Shown: positions 25,341 through 33,553 of the stretch, piece by piece | Position numbering within the stretch: the stretch's first letter is position 1 | Layout of the letters: each line of letters begins with the position of its first letter | NCBI GenBank assembly: GCA_024103175.1 | Contig: JAGFJE010000619.1 | Location: forward strand, 1 to 38,811 | DNA length: 38,811 bases | Source: Phaeodactylibacter sp. | GTDB taxonomy: Bacteria > Bacteroidota > Bacteroidia > Chitinophagales > Saprospiraceae | Direction: 5' to 3' | The notes under the pieces: model-generated | What the model was told of the DNA's origin: nothing | Database searches by the model: none | The model's input: the letters and a program-made list of their open reading frames with translations, nothing else | Translations under genes and position numbers: made by a program

Positions 25341-26207
25341 CTAGCCGAGGTATGATTTCAGGGCGTTGCGGTTGTAGGATTTCCGCAGGCGGCGGATGGC
25401 GCGCTCTTTGATCTGCCGCACGCGCTCCCGCGTCAGGCCGTACAGCTCGCCAATTTCTTCAAGTGTCAGGGATTTTTGGCCGTTCAGGCCGTAATAGGAA
25501 GACAGGACTTCGACTTCCCGGGGAGACAGTATGGAAAGGCCTTGTTGTACTTCCTCCTTCAGGGATTGTTCCATGAGGCTTCCGTCGGGGCTCATGCCTT
25601 CGTCGCTGGAGATGACATCCAGCATGGTGGAATCGCCGTCTTCCCCACTGAGCGGGGCGTCTACCGACACATGGCGGCCATTGCCTTTCAGCATATTGGC
25701 CACTTCCTTCGGCGTCATATCCAGCAATTCGGCCAGTTCCTCATGGGTTGGCTCTCTTTCGAACTCCTGAACGAAAGACAGGAAGGCTTCATTCACCTTG
25801 TTATACGAACCTACTTTATTGAGTGGTAAGCGGACGATGCGGGAGTATTCTACGATAGCCTGCAGGATAGACTGCCGGATCCACCAGACGGCATAGGAAA
25901 TGAATTTGAAACCCTTGGTCTCATCGAACCGGCGGGCGGCCTTCATCAGGCCTACATTACCTTCGTTGATCAGGTCGCTCAGCGATAAACCCTGGTTTTG
26001 GTATTGCTTGGCAACAGAGACGACAAAACGCAAGTTGGACTTGGTAAGCTTGTCGAGCGCCTCCTGGTCGCCCTCGCGGATACGCTTGGCAAGTGACGCC
26101 TCCTCTTCCGGGGTCAACATCGGAATTTTGCCGATATCGTTGAGGTACTTGTCCAGAGCAAGGCTTTCTCTGGCCGTGATTTTGTTAGTAATCTTTAGTT
26201 GACGCAT
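25341..26207 (-). CDS. rpoD: Primary (housekeeping) RNA polymerase sigma factor
   Basis: 288 residues, the short form typical for Bacteroidota group 1 sigma factors (no long 1.1 or non-conserved region). Region 1.2 begins at about residue 17 ([21 protein letters not shown]). Region 2 has [30 protein letters not shown] and region 2.4 [10 protein letters not shown]. Region 3 follows. Region 4.2 ends with the helix-turn-helix [29 protein letters not shown]. It directs RNA polymerase to the TTTG/TAnnTTTG promoters seen elsewhere in the window. It starts at ATG 26207; upstream DNA is AT-rich, with no perfect consensus box. Confidence 0.96.
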   Translation of the reverse strand: MRQLKITNKITARESLALDKYLNDIGKIPMLTPEEEASLAKRIREGDQEALDKLTKSNLRFVVSVAKQYQNQGLSLSDLINEGNVGLMKAARRFDETKGFKFISYAVWWIRQSILQAIVEYSRIVRLPLNKVGSYNKVNEAFLSFVQEFEREPTHEELAELLDMTPKEVANMLKGNGRHVSVDAPLSGEDGDSTMLDVISSDEGMSPDGSLMEQSLKEEVQQGLSILSPREVEVLSSYYGLNGQKSLTLEEIGELYGLTRERVRQIKERAIRRLRKSYNRNALKSYLG

Positions 26208-26404
26208 ACTCAGGGTAGTTTAGGGACCAACCGTGTTGTTCTGTTAAGATACGCTTTAAAATCGAAAAAGTTGCCCTCTAAAAATAATACTTGACTTTTT
26301 CACGAAAAAGGACTATGGGGAACAATTTCACTTTAAATACAACTATCCCATACTAAAAGTTCCTGCTCAGCACTTTACTATAAAAATGATTTTCCCCGGG
26401 CAGC

Positions 26405-26440
26405 CATAAAAAAACCCGGCTTGAAAGCAGCCAGGTTTTT
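26405..26440 (-). terminator. Bidirectional terminator, probably of pnp
   Basis: AAAACCCGGCT (26411-26421) and AGCCAGGTTTT (26429-26439) pair with one mismatch; on the minus strand the stem is followed by a run of T. It lies 213 bp beyond the pnp stop; the palindromic insertion at 26478-26590 occupies half of that distance. Confidence 0.8.
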
Positions 26441-26469
26441 ATATTGTCCTATATTTCAGGGTTTCATTG

Positions 26470-26598
26470 CTATTGGCGGCTACCATTCTAAGGTTGGACA
26501 GCCTCGTACATCGTACATGTCCGAGGGCAGCCTTTGGTTCATACATCGTACACGCCCCATGGCTTTCTGTCCAGCCTTAGACGGGTAGCCCTATTGGC
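26470..26598. mobile_element. MITE-like palindromic insertion with 8-bp target duplication
   Basis: The element is 26478-26590 (113 bp). Its 24-bp terminal inverted repeats are 26478-26501 (GGCTACCATTCTAAGGTTGG...) and 26567-26590, pairing at 21 of 24 positions. It is flanked on both sides by a perfect 8-bp direct repeat CTATTGGC (26470-26477 and 26591-26598), the mark of transposition. Inside are two ATACATCGTACA-like repeats (TACATCGTACATG and ATACATCGTACAC). There is no open frame, so it must be mobilised by a transposase elsewhere. It separates pnp from its terminator. Confidence 0.75.
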
Positions 26599-26652
26599 TT
26601 CATGAACCTCTCCGGTAATGGCGCCATCCGGCAATGAAACAATGATTCATCT

Positions 26653-28890
26653 TTAATCTCTTCTCCGGTCATCGCGGCGCCCACCGCGGCGGCCTCCACG
26701 GCCCTCCCGGTCTCCATCACCTCTTTCTCTTCCGTCGCCGTCTTCCTCGCCTTTTCCGTTGCGTTGCGGCTTGGGCAGCAGGGATTTACGGGACAGGCGC
26801 AGTTTGCCGGTCTTTTTATCCACGCCGATCAACTGGACGCGCACCTCGTCTCCTTCCTTGAAGAAGTCTTCGACGCGTTCGATGCGGGAGTGGGAGATCT
26901 CGGAAACGTGCAGCAGGCCGCTTTTACCCATGAAGTCAACGAACACACCGTAGGGCATGACCGACTTGACCTTAGCGTCGTAGATATCCCCGACGGAAGG
27001 CGTAAAGGTAATGCGGCGGATGCGTTCCAGGGCCGCCTCGATGGAGGACTGGTCGCTGGCGGCGATATTGACGACGCCGGTGTCTCCCACCTCTTCAATG
27101 TTGATGATGGTGCCCGTCTCGCTTTGTATTTCCTGGATCACCTTACCACCCGGGCCGATCACGGCGCCGATGAAGCTCTTGTCGATGATGAGTTCGACGA
27201 TGCGCGGCGCGTGCGGTTTGAGTTCCGGGCGCGGCTCGGCGAGCACTTTCTTCATCTCATTCAGGATATGGAGCCGTCCTTTACGGGCCTGTTCCAGGGC
27301 CTGTTCCAGCATTTCGTAGGGCAGGCCATCGATCTTGATGTCCATCTGGCAAGCGGTGATGCCGTTCTCGGTGCCGGTGAGCTTGAAGTCCATGTCTCCC
27401 AAAGCATCTTCATCGCCGAGAATATCGGAAAGGATGACGGTATTCTTGCCATCGGATATCATGCCCATGGCGATACCGGATACCGGTGAGGAGATCTGTA
27501 TGCCTGCATCCATCAGCGCCAGAGAGCCGGCGCATACGGTGGCCATGGAAGAAGAACCGTTGGATTCCAGGATATCGGAAACGATGCGGATGGTATAAGG
27601 CGACTCTTTTGGCATGACCTGCCGGAGCGAACGGGCGGCCAGGTTGGCGTGCCCCACTTCACGGCGCCCCGGGCCGCGCTGCGGCTTGATTTCGCCGACC
27701 GAGAAAGCCGGGAAATTATAGTGAAGGATGAAATCGTCGAAGTATTGCCCGAGGGCGTTATCGATCATCATTTCATCCTGTTTGGTGCCCAGGGTCAGGG
27801 AAGTGAGCGACTGGGTTTCTCCGCGGGTAAAAACCGCCGAGCCGTGGGTAGAGGGCAGGTAGTCCACTTCACACCAGATGTCCCGGATCTCATCGAGTTT
27901 ACGCCCATCCAGGCGCACCTTTTCATTGAGCACCATATTGCGGATCACCTCCTTTTTGAGGTCGCCGAAGTACTCTTCCAGCATCTTACCGTGTTCTTCC
28001 ATCCACTCCTCTCCTTTCTGCTCGGTATAGGATTCGATCAGGCTGTCCTTTATCTCCGTAAAGCGGTCCTTGCGGGCTTGCTTGTCCAGGAAGCCTTTGG
28101 CCACTTCATAGATCTTGCCTTTGGCGAAGGCCTCGACTTCTTTTTTGAGCGCTTCGTCCTCTTCCACGGCTTCAACTTCGCGTTTTTTCAGGGCTTTTTC
28201 CCCGACCTTCTGCGCGAGTTCGAGCTGGGCTTTACACTGCACCTTGATGGCTTCGTGCCCCACCTGTATGGCTTTGACCAGGTCTTTTTCCGAGCACTCT
28301 TTGCCTTCCCCTTCCACCATCATGACATTGTCGAGGGTAGCGGCGACTATGATGTCCAGCTCGGCATCTTCCAGAGCGGACTTATTGGGGTTGACCACAA
28401 ATTCTCCGTCGATCAGCGCCACGCGCACTTCCGAGATCGGGCCGCCAAAGGGAATATCGGATACGGCCAGGGCGGCGGAGGTGGCCAGGGCGGCAAAGGC
28501 GTCCGGCGGCACATCTGCATCACCGGAGATGAGGTTGATGATCACCTGGGTTTCGTTCATATAGCCGTCGGGGAAGAGGGGGCGGATGGCCCGGTCTACC
28601 AGGCGGCAGATCAGCACTTCATAATCAGAGAGCTTGGCCTCTCTCCTGAAGAAATTGCCGGGGATGCGGCCGGCGGCGGCGAATTTTTCCTGGTAATCGA
28701 CGGATAGCGGGAAAAATGATTGGCCCTCTTTGGCTTCCTTTGCAGAAACTACGGAAGCAAAAAGCATGGTCTTACCCATGCGCACGACGACGGAGCCATC
28801 GGCCTGGGTGGCCAGCTTGCCCGTCTCTATGGTAACTGTTCTACCATCGGGTAAGTCAAAGGACGTTGTAATCGGAGTCTGTTGTCCCAT
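26653..28890 (-). CDS. pnp: Polynucleotide phosphorylase
   Basis: 745 residues, normal for PNPase. It degrades RNA 3' to 5' using phosphate and belongs to the RNA-decay machinery. Domains in order: a first RNase PH domain (residues about 15-145, with GRIPGNFFRREAKLSDYE), an alpha-helical linker, a second RNase PH domain (about 330-560, FTRGETQSLTSLTLG, GPGRREVGHANLA, SDILGDEDALGDMDFK), a KH domain (FIGAVIGPGGKVIQEIQSETG) and an S1 domain (YDAKVKSVMPYGVFVDFMGKSGLLHVSE). The tail is an Arg/Gly/Asp-rich low-complexity stretch (about 40 residues). Upstream lies rpsO, the usual partner, with a hairpin between them. Confidence 0.98.
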   Translation of the reverse strand: MGQQTPITTSFDLPDGRTVTIETGKLATQADGSVVVRMGKTMLFASVVSAKEAKEGQSFFPLSVDYQEKFAAAGRIPGNFFRREAKLSDYEVLICRLVDRAIRPLFPDGYMNETQVIINLISGDADVPPDAFAALATSAALAVSDIPFGGPISEVRVALIDGEFVVNPNKSALEDAELDIIVAATLDNVMMVEGEGKECSEKDLVKAIQVGHEAIKVQCKAQLELAQKVGEKALKKREVEAVEEDEALKKEVEAFAKGKIYEVAKGFLDKQARKDRFTEIKDSLIESYTEQKGEEWMEEHGKMLEEYFGDLKKEVIRNMVLNEKVRLDGRKLDEIRDIWCEVDYLPSTHGSAVFTRGETQSLTSLTLGTKQDEMMIDNALGQYFDDFILHYNFPAFSVGEIKPQRGPGRREVGHANLAARSLRQVMPKESPYTIRIVSDILESNGSSSMATVCAGSLALMDAGIQISSPVSGIAMGMISDGKNTVILSDILGDEDALGDMDFKLTGTENGITACQMDIKIDGLPYEMLEQALEQARKGRLHILNEMKKVLAEPRPELKPHAPRIVELIIDKSFIGAVIGPGGKVIQEIQSETGTIINIEEVGDTGVVNIAASDQSSIEAALERIRRITFTPSVGDIYDAKVKSVMPYGVFVDFMGKSGLLHVSEISHSRIERVEDFFKEGDEVRVQLIGVDKKTGKLRLSRKSLLPKPQRNGKGEEDGDGRERGDGDREGRGGRRGGRRDDRRRD

Positions 28891-29245
28891 TTCTAAGAAT
28901 GTAATTTAGCATTGTGATAAAAACCTGTTAAGACACTACCGGCGAAAGCTCCCTTCATGTTTTTTTGCGTTTCTGAATCGAAGATATCAGGGGGAGGCCG
29001 GGCCGGCGTGAGGCGAGGAGTATCTGATTGCGGGTAATGTGCTTGCCTAACTGAAATTCAGATCAGCTTATTCCACTTTGATCTTTGTTCGGAGTACTCC
29101 TTTTCTTTTCAGTTGCTTTTACTTGTTTTAAACCTTTTTTTTCAGGTGCGAAGATAATCAAAAATTGTCATATTGCCAGTTACACCTGAAAATACCTTCA
29201 AAAAACTGGCGCCCGGCAGGCAAAAGGGGGAGTTGCATAAAATGG
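28891..29245. other. Long gene-free pnp leader region
   Basis: About 355 bp between the rpsO terminator and the pnp start, with no credible open frame. Two minus-strand boxes TATCTTCG (28979-28986 and 29149-29156) are one mismatch from TAnnTTTG, but neither has a good upstream TTTG at 19-20 bp. The length suggests a structured leader that PNPase might autoregulate, as known in Escherichia coli; this is inference only. Confidence 0.4.
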
Positions 29246-29279
29246 CAAGGGCCATCCCGAATATTGAGGATGGCCCTTG
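29246..29279 (-). terminator. Terminator between rpsO and pnp
   Basis: CAAGGGCCATCC (29246-29257) and GGATGGCCCTTG (29268-29279) form a perfect 12-bp stem with a 10-nt loop, 12 bp after the rpsO stop on the minus strand. It is followed by CCATTTTATG, a weak T tract, so read-through into pnp is likely. Confidence 0.75.
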
Positions 29280-29291
29280 TTGGTTCTTGGT

Positions 29292-29567
29292 TTACTTACG
29301 GATACCGAGCTTTTCGATGAGCTCGCGGTATTTTTCCAGGTCTGTTTTCTGCAGGTAACCCAGTAGCCGCTTGCGCTTACCTACCATGGACAACAGCGCC
29401 CGGCGGCAGGAATGGTCCTTCGGGTTCTCCTTCAGGTGCTCAGACATCTTTTGGATGCGAAAAGTAAATAAAGCGACCTGCGCCTCAGTGGAACCTGTGT
29501 TCTTTTCAGCCCCACCGTATTGCTTGAAGATCTCCGCTTTTTTCTCTTTTGTTAAGTATTCTGACAT
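29292..29567 (-). CDS. rpsO: 30S ribosomal protein S15
   Basis: 91 residues, the standard length. S15 binds 16S rRNA early in assembly of the small subunit platform. The family signature is clear: NTGSTEAQVALFTFRI, the HxxxDH-type region (LKENPKDHSCRRALLSMV) and GKRKRLLGYLQKTDLEKYRELIEKLGIR. The order rpsO then pnp is conserved in many bacteria. It has its own promoter at 29612-29642. Confidence 0.98.
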   Translation of the reverse strand: MSEYLTKEKKAEIFKQYGGAEKNTGSTEAQVALFTFRIQKMSEHLKENPKDHSCRRALLSMVGKRKRLLGYLQKTDLEKYRELIEKLGIRK

Positions 29568-29611
29568 GATTAAAAACCGTTGATGATTACGAAAATCAGT
29601 TACAGCGGGCG

Positions 29612-29642
29612 CAAAGGTACGATTATTTATTGAATCAGCAAA
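29612..29642 (-). promoter_or_regulatory. Bacteroidota-type promoter of rpsO
   Basis: On the minus strand TTTG (29639-29642), a 19-bp spacer and TACCTTTG (29612-29619) match the Bacteroidota consensus exactly. It leaves a leader of about 40 nt before the ATG at 29567. Confidence 0.7.
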
Positions 29643-29646
29643 CTGT

Positions 29647-30609
29647 TTATTGCTCGGCTTTGAACTTCTTCATGGCTTCCGTCAGGCGGGGCACCACATC
29701 GAAGAGGTCGCCGACCACGCCATAGTCCGCTGCTTTAAAGAAAGGCGCCTCCGGGTCCTTGTTGATGACGACGATGGTTTTGGAGTTGTTTACGCCGGCC
29801 AGGTGCTGTATGGCGCCACTGATGCCAATAGCTATATACAGGTTGGGGCGGATAGCGATACCCGTTTGCCCTACGTGTTCATGGTGAGGGCGCCAGCCGG
29901 TATCGGCTACCGGGCGGGAGCAGGCGGTGGTGGCGCCCATGACGTCGGCCAGTTCCTCGACGATGCCCCAGTTATCCGGGCCTTTCATACCGCGGCCGGC
30001 GGAGACGACCAGTTCTGCTTCCGGCAGCGGCGTAACGCCTTCCACGCGCTCCAGTTTCTTAACGGTTACTTTTGCTTCCGGGATCTGGACGGAGATCTCT
30101 TCCACCGCGGCCGGTTCACCGCCGGCTTCCGGCTGTATGGAGTTGCCCATCAGCGTGAGCACCTTGGCGTCGGACTTCAACTCATATTCCGCAAAGGCCT
30201 TGCCGGAGAAGACGCCCTTGCGCACGCGGAAAGCGCCCCCTTCTACAAGGGGCGCCGAATTGACGCCGGTCACTGAGCCGGCGTTCATCCGCACGGCCAC
30301 GCGGCCGGCGGTAGCCTTGCCCAGGGCGGAATGGCTGAAGATAACCACATTGGCTCCGACTTTTCCGGCAACCTCGCTGATCACAGCCGCATATACCTGG
30401 CTGTCAAAGTTGTCAAGGGCCGCATCCGGTACGTGGTATACTTTGGAAGCGCCGTATTTACCCAGCTCTTCCAGTCCGGAAGCGGCGCCCAGTACCAGGG
30501 CGGCACATTCCGTGCCCAGGGCCTGAGCGGTTTTATTTCCGTAGGTGGCCGTTTCAAATGCCGCCTTTTTGAATTTTCCTTTTTGCGTTTCTGCTAAGAT
30601 CAATACCAT
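29647..30609 (-). CDS. etfA: Electron transfer flavoprotein alpha subunit
   Basis: 320 residues. ETF carries electrons from acyl-CoA dehydrogenases and related flavoenzymes to the respiratory chain; the alpha subunit holds most of the FAD. The C-terminal FAD-binding signature is evident: [39 protein letters not shown] and [19 protein letters not shown]. The N-terminal domain begins [19 protein letters not shown]. It is co-directional with etfB, with a gap of 119 bp. Confidence 0.97.
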   Translation of the reverse strand: MVLILAETQKGKFKKAAFETATYGNKTAQALGTECAALVLGAASGLEELGKYGASKVYHVPDAALDNFDSQVYAAVISEVAGKVGANVVIFSHSALGKATAGRVAVRMNAGSVTGVNSAPLVEGGAFRVRKGVFSGKAFAEYELKSDAKVLTLMGNSIQPEAGGEPAAVEEISVQIPEAKVTVKKLERVEGVTPLPEAELVVSAGRGMKGPDNWGIVEELADVMGATTACSRPVADTGWRPHHEHVGQTGIAIRPNLYIAIGISGAIQHLAGVNNSKTIVVINKDPEAPFFKAADYGVVGDLFDVVPRLTEAMKKFKAEQ

Positions 30610-30728
30610 TTTATAATGTGCTTTTTATGGTCGGGAAATGGTTACGGGATTCGGTATACGCGGTTCGGAATTCGGGCTTTTTGTCAGTGAAATTCGCGAA
30701 TACCGAAATCCGAAGGGCGAATTCCGTT

Positions 30729-31469
30729 TTAGATCACCTTCGCCTCCTCGTGCAGCAGGCGGACCAGTTCATCCATATTTTCCGGGTCGATGAGTTTCAC
30801 ATCGCCTTTTTCCGGAGGCAGCTCGAAGCGCACGGCTACGGCAAGGCCTTCGGCTTCAACCGGTTCCACCACCTTGAGCGGCTTGCGCTTGGCCATCATG
30901 ATGCCCCGCATATTGGGGATGCGCTGTTCTGCCAGCCCTTTGGCGGCACTGATCACGAATGGCGTTTCCACCTCCAGTTGCGCGTCTCCCCCGTCGATAT
31001 CGGCTACGATCATGGCTTTATTGCCCTCCATTTCCAGCCTGGTGGCGTGGGACACAAAGGGCAGGCCGAGCATTTCCGCCAGCATGGGGCCCACTTCCGA
31101 GCCGTTGTAATCGATGCTTTCCTTTCCGAGGAAAACAATGTCGAAATTCTCATTTTTGGCGTATTCAGCGACCTGCCGGGCCACATAGAGAGCGCTTGGG
31201 GGCTCGGCGTCGATCCGCACCGCCTCGTCGGCGCCGATGGCCAGGCCTTTGCGAATGATGGTATCATTGGCCGCCGGGCCCACATGGATGATCGTGACGC
31301 TTCCCCCCTGGGCTTCCTTCAGCTCCAGGGCGCGCACCAGGGCATACCACTCGTCGTAGGGGTTCATGATGTACTGAACCCCCGAGGAATCGAATTCGGT
31401 ATTGTCGTTGGTGAAAGCAATTTTGGCGGTAGTTTCGGGTGTCTTGCTGACACAGACAAGTAATTTCAT
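30729..31469 (-). CDS. etfB: Electron transfer flavoprotein beta subunit
   Basis: 246 residues. It forms the ETF heterodimer with EtfA and holds an AMP. The sequence begins MKLLVCVSKTPETTAKIAF and has the ETF-beta signature region (NPYDEWYALVRALELKE, GKESIDYNGSEVGPMLAEMLG, RIPNMRGIMMAKRKPL). Upstream on the minus strand is a TATCTTTG box at 31570-31577. The gap between etfB and etfA (30610-30728) contains an imperfect inverted repeat (GGATTCGGTAT / ATACCGAAATCC), of unknown role. Confidence 0.97.
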   Translation of the reverse strand: MKLLVCVSKTPETTAKIAFTNDNTEFDSSGVQYIMNPYDEWYALVRALELKEAQGGSVTIIHVGPAANDTIIRKGLAIGADEAVRIDAEPPSALYVARQVAEYAKNENFDIVFLGKESIDYNGSEVGPMLAEMLGLPFVSHATRLEMEGNKAMIVADIDGGDAQLEVETPFVISAAKGLAEQRIPNMRGIMMAKRKPLKVVEPVEAEGLAVAVRFELPPEKGDVKLIDPENMDELVRLLHEEAKVI

Positions 31470-31542
31470 TGGCAGTCGAATTTTTGTATCTGTTCAGGGC
31501 TTACCGGCAACTGCCATCGCAGGTTTGCCGGCGTTGCCATAT

Positions 31543-31550
31543 TATATTTG
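31543..31550 (+). promoter_or_regulatory. Possible plus-strand -7 box upstream of the small TPR gene
   Basis: TATATTTG at 31543-31550 follows TTTG at 31524-31527 with a 15-bp spacer, shorter than usual. It would start a transcript near 31556 that runs through the hairpin at 31600-31642 to the gene at 31713. Confidence 0.4.
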
Positions 31551-31569
31551 GCATGTATTTCAGGCATCG

Positions 31570-31577
31570 CAAAGATA
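31570..31577 (-). promoter_or_regulatory. -7 box of the etfB promoter
   Basis: TATCTTTG on the minus strand matches TAnnTTTG. The -33 element is weak (T-rich only). The leader to the etfB ATG would be about 93 nt. Confidence 0.45.
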
Positions 31578-31599
31578 CTCAAAAAACCGACAAAAGAAA

Positions 31600-31642
31600 A
31601 CGCCCCCAGCGAAAATTCGCTGAGTTTTAAGGGCGTAGTTTT
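31600..31642 (+). terminator. Terminator-like hairpin in a divergent promoter region
   Basis: An inner stem CAGCGAA (31607-31613) / TTCGCTG (31616-31622) lies within an outer stem ACGCCC (31600-31605) / GGGCGT (31631-31636), followed by AGTTTTTT. It lies between divergent genes and so could end a short transcript or act as an attenuator. Confidence 0.55.
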
Positions 31643-31712
31643 TTAAAGGATATGATCCCCCAAAATGCAGCCTCTTTTACTATTTGATCGTACCTTTAGG
31701 CAAAAAGGACCG

Positions 31713-32027
31713 ATGTCAACCAAGCGCCTCGAACAGCTGAAAGCCCTGCTGAAAGAAAGCCCCCGCGACTCCTTTCTGCTTTTTGCCCTGGCCAAGGAAT
31801 ACGAAAAGCTGGAGGACCCCGAGACGGCTCTGCGTTACTACCTCCACCTGGAAGAACACGACCCCGGGTATGTCGGCGCCTATTACCACCTGGGCAAGCT
31901 CTACGAACAGATGGGAGAAGAGGGCCTGGCCCTTCAAACCTATGAAAAGGGCATCGAAGCCGCCCGCCGCGCCGGCGACCAGCACGCCATGGGAGAGCTG
32001 GCGGCAGCCAGGATGGCGCTGGAGTAA
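31713..32027 (+). CDS. Small TPR protein
   Basis: 104 residues from ATG 31713 (MSTKRLEQLKALLKESPRD); the frame is open from 31665, but the upstream 16 codons look non-coding. Two TPR-like helix pairs are seen: SFLLFALAKEYEKLEDPETALRYY and VGAYYHLGKLYEQMGEEGLALQTYEKGIEAAR. No signal peptide. The role is probably a protein-protein adaptor. It converges with the prenyltransferase gene, with only 12 bp between their stops. Confidence 0.85.
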   Translation: MSTKRLEQLKALLKESPRDSFLLFALAKEYEKLEDPETALRYYLHLEEHDPGYVGAYYHLGKLYEQMGEEGLALQTYEKGIEAARRAGDQHAMGELAAARMALE

Positions 32028-32039
32028 ACCGAAAAAGCC

Positions 32040-32981
32040 TTACTGCACGGCCAGGAAAAAAAGCATGGCCAGCCCTCCCAGCATGATCACCTTGGCGGCC
32101 TGGCTGAGCCGGTGGTAGTGTTCCTTTTCCCGGGCGCCGAATATCCAGATCAACGCCAGGAGGAGCGGCGCCAGGACGCTAAAGATCAGGAATACCAGGC
32201 TCAGCTCGGTAAAGAGCATAGGCTGGCTTAAGGCCAGATGGATGAGAAAAACGGCCAGCCCCACGCCAAAGGAAGCGGCCACTCCTTTAGCCGCCCTCAT
32301 CCCCCAGCGCACCGGCAGGGTCCGGCAATCGGCGCTCACATCCCCCTGCACATCCTCCATATCTTTTATGACCTCCCGAAACATGGTGGACAGGAAAGCA
32401 AAGGCCATGTACCAGCTGATGATGCCCCCAATGCGCCCCGCCAGGGCGGGCGCCTGTTCCATCAGCTCCCGAAAGCTTTCGCGCTCGGCAAACCAGACGA
32501 TACCGGCAACCCCGGCGCAGAAAAAGGCAACAAGCAGGTTGCCCAGTATAGCCAGGCGCTTCAGATAAGTGGAATAGAAGAACAACAAGGCCACCGCCAA
32601 CGGAAACAGGTTGGCCAACGGGATGCACTCGACATGAAAGGAAAGATAAAGAGCGATCAGGAAGCCCATGAGGTTGAAACAAAAATACAGCCAGTAAGCC
32701 GATTGCACCCGTATCTGCCGGTTGACCACCACCTTTTCCGGCCGGTTGATGAGGTCGATCCGGAAATCCACGATATCGTTGATCACGTACCCACCGGCGG
32801 TAATGAGCACCGTGACGGCAACCAGCAGGCCGAAGTGCGGCCCGTCGAGTGCGGGCGCCAGGCCGTATTGCCGAAACGCAGGCAACAACAGGATGTAATA
32901 CAGCAGGCACTGCGTAAGCGCCACGATTAGCAGATTGGGAAAACGCACCAGCCTTAACAGAGCAGTAAACATAGCCTTCAT
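32040..32981 (-). CDS. UbiA-family prenyltransferase
   Basis: 313 residues from ATG 32981 (MKAMFTALLRLVRFPNLLIV). The frame is open to 33053, but the upstream part is not hydrophobic and lacks conservation. It has about eight to nine transmembrane helices. The two Asp-rich UbiA motifs are present: NDIVDFRIDLINRPEK at residues 68-83 and REVIKDMEDVQGD near the middle, which bind Mg2+ and the prenyl diphosphate. The family attaches isoprenoid chains to aromatic or glycerol acceptors. Bacteroidota members of this type are often annotated as geranylgeranylglycerol-phosphate geranylgeranyltransferases; the acceptor cannot be read from sequence. Confidence 0.9.
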   Translation of the reverse strand: MKAMFTALLRLVRFPNLLIVALTQCLLYYILLLPAFRQYGLAPALDGPHFGLLVAVTVLITAGGYVINDIVDFRIDLINRPEKVVVNRQIRVQSAYWLYFCFNLMGFLIALYLSFHVECIPLANLFPLAVALLFFYSTYLKRLAILGNLLVAFFCAGVAGIVWFAERESFRELMEQAPALAGRIGGIISWYMAFAFLSTMFREVIKDMEDVQGDVSADCRTLPVRWGMRAAKGVAASFGVGLAVFLIHLALSQPMLFTELSLVFLIFSVLAPLLLALIWIFGAREKEHYHRLSQAAKVIMLGGLAMLFFLAVQ

Positions 32982-33553
32982 TATGTTGCTTCCTCCATTG
33001 AATGCCTGAGCAGTAAAAAAAGAGTGTTCCACCTTTGTAGCCGCAAAACACAAACAAGATGAAACACCCTACTTTAAAAAAAGCAATCCAAAGTAACGGG
33101 ATTAGCCGCCGATTTGGAAATATTTGCGCGACAGATTTCCTCCACACGCTGGGGGTTAAAGGGTTTCAAAGTGTTGAAGTATGTGTTTAGCTATGCTCCA
33201 GGTGACATCTTTCGCTGACACTGGACTTTAGCCTATACCACTATAGCCTAAAGGCGAAAGAGCCTGTCCCGATATTTTCGGGATGTCTTCTGGCGGGGGT
33301 GGCTGAGTAACGAGATGACATCCCGACAAAATCGGGACAGGCTCTTTTTGCCCTTCAATCCTCGGAATAGGCTTAATTGCCGGTGGCAGGGCAAAAAGAT
33401 GTCACCTCGACGATAAGCAGGTATCTAAGCGGCCATTTGATGAATGCCCTCTGTGGTGTGCCCAAAACAATGGAAATTACAACATGAAAATTCCGTGTTA
33501 ACTGAACACCCTAGGCGACGCCTTTTGTCGGGCAGGGGGTTAAAGGCGTCGCC
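32982..33553. other. Gene-free region with nested inverted repeats
   Basis: About 570 bp between two minus-strand genes. The only frame of note is 43 codons from ATG 33060, which I do not believe is real. The region holds the palindromic element at 33201-33406 described separately. No promoter box of good quality was found. Confidence 0.5.
33201..33406. mobile_element. 206-bp nested inverted-repeat (MITE/REP-like) element
   Basis: Outer perfect 12-bp inverted repeat GGTGACATCTTT (33201-33212) and AAAGATGTCACC (33395-33406). Next a 6-bp pair GCCTAT (33231-33236) / ATAGGC (33367-33372). Inside these is a 34-bp near-perfect pair, 33257-33290 and 33314-33347, with 3 mismatches and core GAGCCTGTCCCGAT. 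No open frame, and no target duplication visible. Confidence 0.6.

Noticed and set aside
27649-28707. 352-codon plus-strand frame inside pnp
   Set aside because: Antisense shadow of pnp; no recognisable domain, and pnp is certain.
33060-33191. 43-codon frame beginning MKHPTLKKAIQ
   Set aside because: Low-quality composition, no conservation known to me and no promoter; probably chance.
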